Shown: in pieces, positions 1-10,894 of the stretch | Position numbering within the stretch: position 1 is the stretch's first letter | How the letters are laid out: the number at the start of each line of letters is the position of its first letter | Source of the DNA: Spinacia oleracea | Lineage: Eukaryota > Streptophyta > Magnoliopsida > Caryophyllales > Amaranthaceae | NCBI RefSeq assembly: GCF_020520425.1 | Contig: NC_079487.1 | Span: 85,441,141 to 85,505,140, forward strand | Direction of reading: 5' to 3' | DNA length: 64,000 nt | Notes under the pieces: generated by a model | What the model saw: the letters and a program-made list of their open reading frames with translations, nothing else | Databases searched by the model: none | What the model was told of the DNA's origin: nothing | Translations under genes and position numbers: made by a program

Positions 1-1892
1 TCTTTTTCCATTTAATTCTCGAATGAGTCTAGTCCCTAGACATTCGAATAGATCGATGCTTAGAGAACTTTAGAAGCTTCTGGTAAGATCATCTAGTTGA
101 AACTTAATATTCAACATAAAATGGTAAGAACCTTGTTGGAGTGACATTGGACATGTCTAACAAAGTATAAAAGTCAACACTAGCGAATTCAATTCTTGAG
201 ACTATAAGAAAGGGTACAAGAAATAGGAAAACAAAGAAACAAATGAAAGGAATTTACAATTCCGTTTCTACCTATAAGTTTATGTTTAAAGATAAGTGAC
301 CTAGCAATCAAACTTCCTTGGTATCATATACCGCTTGAGGTTCTTACTTCGGTAATAACTCAAACAATGGAAGCTATGATACACTAATGACCTACAAGTG
401 GGAAATGAAGCATGGCAATGCTACATTAGTTGTAGGGTCATCTAAGTTTGTTTTAAGTCATTTCAAAGGCTGGAACTTAATGGCTATTTTGTTCCATAAT
501 CAGCATACCTAAATTTCTGCTTCAAACACAGAAAGACTCACATTCAGAAGAACGAAAACAATGCTTGTTTGTTTGTTTATTTGAATGAAATGGTCATTTA
601 CGGGTTGAGTCAATATGCTTGATTAAAACAAACAACTCTTTAAATAAAAACTTTACTAGGTTCAAATCAACCCCTTGATTTGAGTTCCACTAATCTTTGG
701 CATGGTTGCTTAGACCATATCAACAAGTTAACATTCATAAGCTCTATTTCGATGGACTTTTGAAAGTTGATTGATTTCTAGATCAATTTAAGACAAGCTA
801 GTCTTACTTGTTGAAAGTAACAAAAGATATGAACTATTGTTAGAACGCCTAGACAATAGAGTTCAAAGCTAAAGAAAGATTTTATGACTTTATTATTTCA
901 CATGGATTTGAGTGAATATCGGTTTATTTACTCAAAGTGATATAAATTTGAATCTGATTGGCTAGTTCAAAGATTCAGAAGTATAAAATCCACTTGGCAA
1001 GAAATCATAAAGATCTAGGTTAGATCATGTTGTTGATTACTTATACCAAGAATGATCATCAATAATTGTGTGTTGTAATTTCACGATCTAACTCCATGAG
1101 ATATGGCATATCTAAGTGGAATGATCGAAGTCAATTAGTACTTGATTCGATCAATGATGAATCATAAAGACTTTTCCTATAATTTCTAAAACAAAATGCT
1201 CAACTACCACTAAACTAAACCAAATTCGTCAAAGCTATTGAAAAGTAATTTCAGAATATCTTTTCATAATATATCTACAGAGTTCCTAAACTCAGTGGGA
1301 GCTTAGTGTTTGTTATTAAACAAACTAAGGCCCAAGTATAGATATATGTTTCATTGTGATTTATTCAAATGAGACACAAGGGTATTGTTTCTACCGCGAA
1401 TTTTTGAGAACATAATGTTTGTTTGCTCGAAATGATGTCCTTTTGGAGATTCGTTTCCAAAATGACAAGTGGGAGAAAATAGAACTCGAAAGTCTTCGAG
1501 GCAAACAACAAACATAAACGGACATTCCGGAGGCTTTTCGAAGTGCTTCAGAAAATCCGAACTTATTCTTTAAAGGCTTTTCGAAGACTTTACAAGTTCT
1601 ACAAGGAGAACAGAATATTCAAAGGACTTTCAAGTGGCTATTGATATTCTATTGTTTGATGTTCTATACCCAAGTAGGCATAGAGATCAAATCACTGAAA
1701 CTATGAGATTCTTCTATTAGATAGTAAAGAAACCTACAACTTGTAGTCAAACTATGTAGATTAATGAGTTTGTGACCTGTAAGAAAGCTATGACGAAACC
1801 CAGATTCCCTAAAATGGTTAGAGGCCATATATAGACTCAAATGTTTTAAATGGTTAGAGGCCATAAAACATACTCAATGTTTTGATGACAAA

Positions 1893-3480
1893 ATTGAAAT
1901 TTTGTTGATTTGCAAGAATAGTTTCACACCTATTGGTTGCAAGTTTGTTTTAAGGATAAAAACCATCAAACATGAAATTGTGTTCACACACAAAGATAGA
2001 TTAGTTGCTAAAGTTTACAAGCAAATTCATGGCATGGATTGTGTTGAAACCTCATGCATAATCGTAATGCTCAAGTCTATAAATCAAGCAATGATTACAT
2101 ATTGGTACATATGACAATTGGATGACAAAACGTATTCCTCAATCAAATGTTGGAAGAAACTATGTACATGGTATGTCATAGGATTTGTGGATCCAAATAA
2201 TGCTTGAAATGAATGCTAGCTTATGAAATCTAAGTACAGATATTAAGCAAGCAATTGGGAATTGGAAATACATTTTAGTGAAACTAATAAGTATTTTAGA
2301 TTCATAAAATGTACATGATTCTTATAGATATATAAGAAGTTTAGTGGGAGTACATAAAACTTAATTGGTCCTATGTGTATCACACACATATCTCTCTGTT
2401 GTGAAATAACATTCAAATGTTAATGACTTAGATTTGAAATTATTCATCAATGATGGACCAAGGCGAAACTTACTACATACTGGGTATTAAGATCTATTTA
2501 CAAAGATCTTATGATATTGTTTTGGATTAAGTAATGGCATTTACTAAATCAAACATGAAAGACTCCATTGGAGATATTCGACCCATATGAATAAATCTAA
2601 GTAAAGGATGTTTGAACTATGTATAAGCATTTACTAAGTTAAACATCAAAGAGTCTAAATGAGATTCTTAACCTATATTATATGTCAAAGAATTTAGCTG
2701 GATTTAGTATCTACTAAAACTACAATGAGCTGAAGTTACATGAATAGAATTCAATTGGGAATTATTCTGCAAAAGAATTTATCATGTATAATATAATATG
2801 AGGATCGCCAAAAACGTATCGTATGACTTTAGGCATGACGAACATATACCAATCTCTATTGATCTAAGTGAAGATCAACTAGATTGAGATCAAGAATACT
2901 TATGGTACTTGAAAAAGTACATAGGAATAGTTCTTGATTCAAGGAAATAAAGATGTGCTAAATATTGATGCTACACGCATAAACACTGGCAAAGGATCAA
3001 GCAAGATCCCTTTGGAGTTAACCATTGGCAAGGACGAGCTATAGAGCATCGTGTTTGAAATGGCAACATGGATTGGAGACCATGAGTTGTTGCGTGGGAA
3101 ATTAAATATTAGTTTCTATGTTCTAAGATACAGCTGGAAAGTCTTCCACATATCTGTGAACTGCTTGGACAAGTAAATCCAACCAAAGCATCACTAGCAA
3201 CCTATACAGTTGAAGTAAAAGTACTTATTGCCTAAGAAGCAATAAAACAGGGTTGTTTATGTTAAAGAGTTCTTCACTAAACTTGGGTGGATCACATGTC
3301 TGCTGACTTGATGGTTCTTCATTGATAAATGCGTAGAACCACTATCGAAGTAAGAAAGACTAGATCACATAATAAACATACTCAAAAGATCTTATCATCT
3401 ATCTCAAAGAACATTCGATGAAAAGGATATTAAGATTGGAAAAGCATGATAACTAAACCTATGCAACAAGTGAGAAGCAA
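1893..3480 (+). pseudogene. Decayed copia reverse transcriptase / RNase H remnant
   Basis: A 70-codon open stretch at 1902-2114 reads like the start of a copia reverse transcriptase: an IGCKFV block (usually IGSKWV), then RLVAKVYKQIHGMD and VMLKSI, matching the family pattern RLVAKGY-Q--GVDY-ETFSPV-MLKSI. Further right, about 2460-2510, a frame gives the 'YILGI-IYRD' type motif found after the catalytic core, and about 3220-3300 resembles the RNase H region. Stops and frameshifts break every frame. It is a fossil of the same family as the better preserved copy at 54174-58161. Confidence is high for family, low for exact limits. Confidence 0.6.
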
Positions 3481-3505
3481 CACTCACATTGTAGCACTGG
3501 AAATC

Positions 3506-4858
3506 TGTTAGGTTATGATACATATGACAATTCATAAATCATGCGGAAAAACCATAAAGCCAGGAAAACATATTATTTACACATAATCATTTAGCATAGA
3601 ATAGATGCATACATGTTGTAGCGTGCCTTCCCTAGCTGCGCCCGAACGGAACAAGAACAAGTCTTTAGGACTCCAAATGTCGTCCCTCTGTAGATAGTCC
3701 ACAGTACGTCCAGATCCGCCTCAAGTTAGACCAACTAGAATCGCCCTTAAGGTGCTTAGGAATTTCCGGCTATGTGTTTGCAAGTGTATGGCTGATTTTT
3801 ATTTCAAAAACTTACCCTTTGAATACTTCAATCGTGCCCATAAATTGTGACCCTAGGCCCTTATTTATAGAGGTTTGGAAAGGGAATTGGAATCCTAGTA
3901 GGATGTGGATTTTCTAGTTAGAATCTTATTAGGACTCTAAATAACAAAATTAATCTATTAGGATTAGGATTTAATCTTTGCACGAATTCCAATAGGATTA
4001 GGATTCCCGCACAAGCGTTGCACGAGCCGTGCACCCGCGCAAGCCTTGCGGCCCACGTCAGGCGCACAGCGCTCGGCCCACGCTGTGGTGCTCTCGCGCG
4101 CGCGCGCCCTTGGCTGGGCCTGGCCTTGCGCTGGGCCTGGTTGAGGCGTGCGTTGGTGCGTGCGGCTCGCTGGGCGATGGTCTGGCTTCGTGCTGGGCCT
4201 TCGTCTAGTGGGCCTCGTCCGATGCTAATTCGTACGATACGCTTCCGATTAAATTCCCGATTCCGGAATTTATTTCCGATACGAACAATATTTAATATTT
4301 CCGATTCCGGAATTAATTTCCGTTTCGAACAAATATTTAATATTTCCGTTTCCGGAATTATTTTCCGATTCCGATAATATTTCCGATTCTGACAATATTT
4401 CCGTTTCCGGCAATATTTCCATTTCCGATAATATTTTCCGATACGTACCATGTTTCCGTTTCCGGCAACATCTACGACTAGGATAATATTTATATTTCCG
4501 ATACGATCCATATTTCCGTTTCCGGCAATATCATCGCTTCCGGAGTATTCATTTCTTGCTTATGACGATCTCAGCTCCCACTGAAACCAAGATCCGTCGA
4601 TTCCGAATATCCATAGATAGAGTATTTAATGCCATTAAATACTTGATCCGTTTACGTACTATTTGTGTGACCCTACGGGTTCAGTCAAGAGTAAGCTGTG
4701 GATTAATATCATTAATTCCACTTGAACTGAAGCGGCCTCTAGCTAGGCATTCAGCTCACTTGATCTCACTGAATTATTAACTTGTTAATTAATACTGAAC
4801 CGCATTTATTAGACTTAACATAGAATGCATACTTGGACCAAGGGCATTATTTCCTTCA
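3506..4858 (-). repeat. Solo LTR of the copia family (1,353 bp)
   Basis: Starts TGTTAGG and ends TTCCTTCA on the + strand, so the transcriptional sense is minus. It is flanked by the direct repeat AAATC (3501-3505 and 4859-4863), a perfect 5-bp target duplication, and no internal element sequence lies next to it. That is the signature of a solo LTR left by LTR-LTR recombination. It carries the family's GC-rich block (about 4010-4210), an ~18-bp TTCCG/AATATT array (about 4240-4550) and a TATAAAT-like box read on the minus strand near 3868. It is inserted in the 3' part of a same-family element. Confidence 0.88.
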
Positions 4859-5739
4859 AAATCAAGCATAGCTTTGAATTCCATGAACTGTTTTAAAGAT
4901 GGGTTTGAGGCCCATGGTTGTAAAACATTAGGGTTGAACATTTATCATATATGAAATGTATTTTCATATTCCATTTAATCTTGGTTTAGTAATAAACGAT
5001 AAGTCCCTTCAATTTGACGATTTATTCAAGATAGACTGTCAGGACCAGTCCTGTGACTAAGAAATGTCTATCAAGTGAACTTGAATGTCAAAAGTTGAAA
5101 ATGGTCCCTGGTCGGAGTTTTCTATAAAGATGGACGCATAGAAAACGTTAGATGACTAGAATGTAAGATGACTAGTAGTTTTGTTTCTTGAACTATGTGG
5201 ACATGGCAATGTCGTAATCATTTGCATAGATACTTACTTTGGGAAGACTAATATCGGACAGACCTATGAAACTTGTAAGAGATGAAAATCTGTCATAAGT
5301 AAATTTCATTAAAATTATTAGACACTAAATCCTCAATACCTGAGTGATTTGAGATTACTTGTTTGAGAACTGATTACTTTGACGTTGACCAACCGTCGCA
5401 CCGTAAAAGGAGGATATAAAGGCAACGCTCAGGTAATCACCTATCAAACGAAGTCTAATCTCAAGATCGCAAGATTGGTATTGTCCTCCCATAAATCGGG
5501 ATGAGGTGCTTAAAAGTTGTACAAGGCCACTCGGAGAGCTAGAAACTGTAAAATGCATGGTCGTGCTCGGATGAATCATATGCTATGATTATCTGTTTAT
5601 TTGATCAGTTGAACTTTGAAACCGAGAAACACCTCTGGACATAATAAGGATGACAACTCTTACCTTATGTTCAAAAGCAAGCATCGAGCGACAAAGGAAT
5701 TAGGAAATGCACACTTGTCCCTAAGGACAAGTGGGAGAC

Positions 5740-7143
5740 TGAAGGAAATAGTGCCCTTGGTCCAAGTATGCATATAATATTAAGTCTAATAAATGCGGTT
5801 CATTATTGATTAACAAGTTAATAATTCAGTGAGATCAAGTGAGCTGAATGCCTAGCTAGAGGCCGCTTCAGTTCAAGTGGAATTAATTATATTAATCCAC
5901 AGCTTACTCTTGACTGAACCCGTAGGTTCACACAAATAGTACGTAAACGGATCAAGTATTTAATGGCATTAAATACTCCATCTATGGATATTCGGAAACG
6001 ACGGATCTTGGTTCCAGTGGGAGCTGAGATCGTCAAAGGCAAGCAAATGAATACTCCGGAAACGATGATATTGCCGGAAACGGAAATATGGATCGTATCG
6101 GAAATATAAATATTATCCAAGTCGTAGATGTTGCCGGAAAAGGAAACATGGTACGTATCGGAAAATATTAATGGAAATGGAAATATTGCCGGAATTGGAA
6201 ATATTGCCGGAAACGGAAATATTGTTTGAATCGGAAATATTATCGGAATCGGAAAAGAATTCCGGAAACGGAAATATTAAATATTTGTTCGAAACGGAAA
6301 TTAATTCCGGAATCGGAAATGTTAAATATTGTTCGTATCGGAAATTAATTCCGGAATCAGGAAATTAATCGGAAGCGCGTCGTACGAATTAGCATCGGAC
6401 GAGCTTGCTAGACGAAGGCCCAGCACGAAGCCAGGCCCACGTCCAGCAAGGGAAACGCGCGCCACAACACGCCAACCCAAGGCTGCGCCAGGCCTACCGC
6501 AAGGCAGGCTCAGCGCGCGCCCAAGGCTGCGGCAGTTGTGGGCTCCGTGGCAATTGGGCTGCGTTGCTCGGGCTGTGCGCGCGCGCGCATGCCGCCCCTC
6601 GTGGGCTGCTGTGCGTGCGTGTGTGTTTGTGTTCACATACGAAACCTAAAGCGTATAGGATTTGTTTAATGATTAAATTCCTAATCCTAAAAGATAAATT
6701 AATTAAATAAGAGTTCTACTAGGATTCTAATTTAATTAATTCGTATCCTAGTAGGATTCCAATTCTCTTTCCATACCCCTATAAATATGTGGCCTGGGTT
6801 CACAATTTATAATGAGTTTTCAAGTATTCAAAAGTGACATTTTTGAGAGCAAAAATTCAGTCATATTATTGCCCTATAATACCCGAAAATTATAGTACCT
6901 TAAGGGCGATTCTAGTTGGTCAATCTTAAGGCGGATCCGGACGTGCTGTGGACTATATACGGAGGGACGACACTTGGAGTCCTAAAGACTTGTTCTTGTT
7001 CGGTTCAGGCGCAGCTAGGGAGGGCACGCTACAAAGTGTATGCATCTAAATTATGCTATATGATTATGTGTAAATAATATGTTTCCTGGCATTATGGTTT
7101 TCCCGCATGATTTATGTTTATTCATATGTATCATAACCTAACA
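5740..7143 (+). repeat. 3' LTR of the degenerate copia element (1,404 bp)
   Basis: Begins TGAAGG directly after a polypurine tract and ends CCTAACA, the reverse complement orientation of the LTR at 3506-4858. It contains the conserved parts of the family: a TTCCG/AATATT short-period array (6040-6370), a GC-rich block (6375-6620), and a TATAAATA box near 6780-6788 in the sense direction. Confidence 0.85.
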
Positions 7144-8141
7144 CTCATAACATGTATACAAAATTCAATGTCGAAGCTATACGAAGTACCAAAAATACAA
7201 AGAAAAAACAATAAAAGAGAAAAAGTAAAACCCCCTACAATCTGGCGACTTAACTAGGGAGTCTAAACTTCAAATTCGAATAAACGGGCAACTTATGAGA
7301 AACTTGCCACTGTTACGCTCAAGCACTAGGTGCCAGCAGTAGCGTTGGGCGCAGGCCTTGCGTCTGGCGCTGCTGCCTGCTCTCAGTGCAGTGGCTTCCA
7401 GTGTCCTCTTGCCCGTTTAGCTCAAATATTCGAATGAGAGTCTAGCTCCAATTTTGGACTTCGAAAGATCACTCCCAAATTTCGAGAACGAAACGCCGAA
7501 TGATAGGTTTTTCCAATACAATTGTGATTCTAGGCATTTCATGCATGTTTTCAAAAATTCTATTAGCGCAAAACGAATTTCTACCCTTCCCAACATGAAT
7601 GTGTTCTAATTTCAGGCTAGCCCAAGGGTAAATGAGTGGTCATTCGCCATACGGTTCCTGACCAAAGTGTCTGACCACTCCCGAGCCCACCGAAACTTGA
7701 CATTTGTTCGACGTTCCTGACGTCTTGCATGGAGGTCGTCTGCCAACAAACACGTCTCCTAGGTGGAGGTGAAACGATTGTTTCCGAATCCACCTCTTAG
7801 TCAAGGACCCTTTTGCCACCCAAGCCGACCACTTACATCATATAAAACTTAGATCGGCCTTACGTTGAGAACTTTGCATGTCACATTCATATTCATGTTA
7901 GTGTGACAACATGCTATTTGTGCATTGTGTGGGCGTCTTTGCACGCGTGAATGACTAACCCCGAGTTATAGCTTTGCCAAAACCATTAGCCTCCAACTAG
8001 GAAACCTAACCCCTAGGAGCATCATTAAAACCTCATGCATCTAAAATCGTCGATTAAGGGTCTTTTAGGAGTGACACTCCATTTGATTCAAAACCCCTAA
8101 ACATGCCTGACGCACAAATGCCAAATTTTTCAAAAATCCAA

Positions 8142-8420
8142 TCCAACGGCGTTATAATGCCGTATTTTTGAGTCAAATTTCCAAATCCAAATTTCAAATT
8201 AAATATCCCAACGGCGTTGTAATGCAGGATTTTCCAAATCCAAGTTTCAAAAATCCCAATGGCTTTGTAATGACAGAATTTCCAAATGCAAGTTTCAAGA
8301 ATCCCAATGGCGTTGTAATGCCGGATTTTCCGAATCCGAGTTTTGAAAATCCAAACGGCGTCGTAATGCCGGTTTCCAAGTCAAATGTCTAAATCTATGA
8401 TGGCGTAATGCCGGATTTTC
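8142..8420. repeat. Minisatellite, ~48-bp unit
   Basis: About five diverged copies of a unit containing 'GGCGTTGTAATGCCGG' followed by a TTTCCAAATCCAAGTTTCA-like part. Lies in the 5' non-coding part of the gypsy remnant. Variable tandem repeats are common in Tat/Ogre-type elements. Confidence 0.8.
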
Positions 8421-8629
8421 AACTTACAAATCTCTATAAAAAACTTTCAAAAATTGAGTTCCAATCATAACTTCAAATGCCTAAACCCATGGCGGCCTAA
8501 TGTCGGGTTTTCAAGTTCAAAAATTCTGAAGCCTTCAAATTCCAAATTCAAAGTCTCATCTCATATTCAATTTCCAACTCAAATTCAAGTGTCAAAATCA
8601 ATATTCGAGCTATGAAAATTATTGTCTAC

Positions 8630-8795
8630 CGTGCAAAACTCCAAAAGTACTTCCATCGGGTTGAAAATCCCTAGAAATAATACAAATCCTATCTGTTCCA
8701 TCAGTTTAAACATCCCTAGAAATAATAAAAATCCTATCTCTTCCATCGGGTTGAAAATCCCTAGAAATAATGCAAAGTTCAATTGCATTCTAATG
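8630..8795. repeat. Short tandem array, unit with GGGTTGAAAATCCCTAGAAA
   Basis: Three copies of a unit of about 48-57 bp built on a 'TTCCATC-GGTTGAAAATCCCTAGAAATAAT' core. Same gypsy leader, and related in sequence to the two arrays that follow. Confidence 0.7.
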
Positions 8796-9060
8796 GGTTA
8801 AAATTCCCCTAAAATATTCTGAATTCTATTGGGTTGAAATTCCCCTAAAATATTCCCAATTACAATGGGTTGAAATTACCCTAAAATATTCTGAATTCCA
8901 ATGGGTTGAAATTCCCCTAAAATATTCAAAATTCCAATGGGTTGAAATTCCCCTAAAATATTCCAAATTCTAATGGGTTGAAATTCCCCTAAAATATTCC
9001 AAATTCCAATGGGTTGAAATTCCCCTAAAATATTCCAAATTCCAATTGGATTAAAATCCC
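8796..9060. repeat. Minisatellite, 36-bp unit
   Basis: Roughly seven copies of a unit with GGGTTGAAATTCCCCTAAAA followed by TATTC and AATTCCAAT. Because 36 is a multiple of three, a frame stays open across the array on the minus strand (unit EFQPIGIWNILG). I read this as a by-product of unit length and not as a gene. Confidence 0.85.
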
Positions 9061-9310
9061 CTTGAAATATTCGAAATTCCATTTGGGTTGAAATCCCCTT
9101 GAAATATTCTTAGTTCTATTGCTGGGTTGAAATCCCCTTGAAGTATTCCAAGTTCTATTGTTGGGTTCAAATCCCCTTGAAATATTCCAAGTTCTATTGC
9201 CGGGTTGAAATCCCCTTGAAATATTCCAAGTTCTATTGCTGGGTTGAAATCCCCTTGAAATATTCCAAGTTCTATTGCCGAGTTGAAATCCCCTTGAAAT
9301 ATTCCAAACC
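9061..9310. repeat. Minisatellite, 39-bp unit
   Basis: About six copies of a unit with GGGTTGAAATCCCCTTGAAA followed by TATTCCAAGTTCTATTGC. It is a longer derivative of the adjacent 36-bp array. The 13-codon period keeps frames open on both strands (minus-strand unit GIFQGDFNPAIEL). Confidence 0.85.
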
Positions 9311-9600
9311 CCCAGTCCAAAGAAGGAAGCCTTCACAAAAGAATGAAGCTCCTTTTCAAAACATTTCCAACGGGTTGCAAATCCCGATACAAGTACAACT
9401 TCCAATAGGTTGAAATTCCTCTGAAATATTTCCATGGGTTGAAATCCCCAAAACAAGTACAAAATTCAATATCCCGAATCTCCGGAGTGGCACTTAGAGT
9501 CAGTCTAGCTCTCATTCATCAAGCATATCATATCATGTGTCGGGAAGTCCAAGTTATAAATTCAAGTCACATATCTCATAGGTGCTCGGACTCGGTCTCT

Positions 9601-10894
9601 CAGAATGCAATTCAAGGATGACTTCACTGGCATCAACTATTGCTGAGCTCTATTATCGTCTTGATGAAGTTGAAGCTTGCATAAGGGCTCTCGAAGACAA
9701 TCAAGAAACTCGTTTCAATGCCGCAGGCCCTGTTGAGGTTGAGGAAGTCTCTCAAGATTACTGCTCCGAATGGCAAGATGTTCAAAATTACTGTGGGCGA
9801 AGGACCTATGGTGAGCAAGTCTGAGTCTGAGGATGAATCTGGATTTGAGTCTAGTGATGAGTCAAGGGTTAGAGTCTTGCATCAATCAAGTTCCCTTAGA
9901 GGCCGAACTTCAAGTCAAAGCTATTGATGTAACGATTGCTAATTTCAACAATACTTCAATTTCATCCTACTCTTCAAGTCCAATTTCAAAACACATTCCT
10001 AATCCAAACAACTTTGCTTCTCAAGAAACTGACCTTGAAATCTTAAAAGCTATCAAAAATCATGAAAACAGGACGCCTATAATTGAGGAAACAGAAAAGG
10101 TTAACATGTCTAACAATAGTGATCCAAAACTAGTTCATATTGGTTTGACTCTATCTCAAGCAGAGCGGGACGATCTGGTCAAGCTACTTTCAGAGTAAAT
10201 GGATGTCTTCGCATGGTCCTATCATGATATTTCCAGGGGTTGATCTAAGCATCTGTCATCATATAATTCCCCTCATTCCAGGTTCAAAGCACATTAAGCA
10301 GAAACTCCGTCGCATGAAATCGGATGTTTCCCTCAAAATTCAAGAAGAGGTCTCTGAGCAGCTAGAGGTCGGGTTTATTCGAGAGTTCAGGTATCAAGAT
10401 CTTTCAAAATATTTTGGTTCCGTGCAAGTGGACCAGTTCATTCAAGAAAACATCATATGCAGATACGACGTTCCTCACGAGTTTATCAATGATCAGGGAA
10501 CCCATTTCCAAGGCGAGTGTGAAGATATATTCACCAAGTACAAAATTCAACATCACCGTTCTTCGCCTTATCGCCCACAAACCAATGGGGCAGTCGAAGC
10601 AGCCAACAAAAATGTCAAGACCATCATCATGAAAATGAAAACCAATTACAAAGATTCGCCCCAGAAACTACACTTTGCATTGTGGGGGTATCGAACTTCA
10701 ATCCGCATTTCAACTGGCGCAACTCCATTTCGGTTAGTCTATGGAATGGAAGCGGACAACCTATTGAGCTGGAGCTACCTTCTTTAAGGATAGTCCTTGA
10801 GAGAAAAATCCCAGAATCTTCATGGGTACAATCAAGATACGACGAGCTAGTCATGCTCGATGAGCGTCAGCTTCAAGCCGCTCATCATGTTTAG
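9601..10894 (+). pseudogene. Tat-like gypsy gag/pol remnant (RT N-terminus joined to integrase)
   Basis: Fragments in order: a gag-like start at about 9619 (MTSLASTIAELYYRLDEVEA); a pre-RT stretch ending LTLSQAERDDLVKLLSE and a stop at 10196-10198; a frameshift; then RT N-terminal sequence (PGVDLS--HHIIPL, KQKLRRMKSDVSLKIQEEV) to about 10390. This runs straight into integrase: DVPHEFINDQGTHF, then SSPYRPQTNGAVEAANKN and WGYRTSIR-STGATPF. After another frameshift near 10770, ELPSLR-VLE closes the fragment. The RT catalytic YVDD box, RNase H and the integrase zinc-binding part are absent. It cannot make a working polyprotein. Confidence 0.75.

Larger units (their letters stand above)
1..7143 (+). 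mobile_element. Degenerate Ty1/copia retrotransposon (internal part plus 3' LTR), left end outside the window
   Basis: Reads left to right as a decayed copia element. Integrase-to-RNase H coding traces run to about 3480, then a 3' non-coding part resumes at 4864 after a solo LTR insertion. A polypurine tract (AAGTGGGAGA, 5729-5738) precedes the 3' LTR at 5740-7143. The 5' LTR and gag would lie left of position 1. The same internal sequence appears in inverse orientation at 62316-63320, which supports calling the whole stretch one element family. No long open frame survives. Upstream of 1900 I recognise no conserved motif and call it pol by position only. Confidence 0.75.

Noticed and set aside
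4018..4377. GC-rich open frames of 80-140 codons in the LTRs (also at 6322-6649, 13406-14025, 48735-49336, 52469-52821, 61471-61823)
   Set aside because: They arise from the CG-rich block and the TTCCG array, occur on both strands of every LTR copy, and have no motif.
8142..9310. CRISPR-like regular repeats
   Set aside because: The repeats are contiguous or nearly so, diverged, without unique spacers, and lie in a plant retrotransposon. They are minisatellites.
9025..9462. 145-codon minus-strand frame with repeated GIFQGDFNPAIEL
   Set aside because: It is the translation of the 36/39-bp minisatellite units, whose length is a multiple of three.
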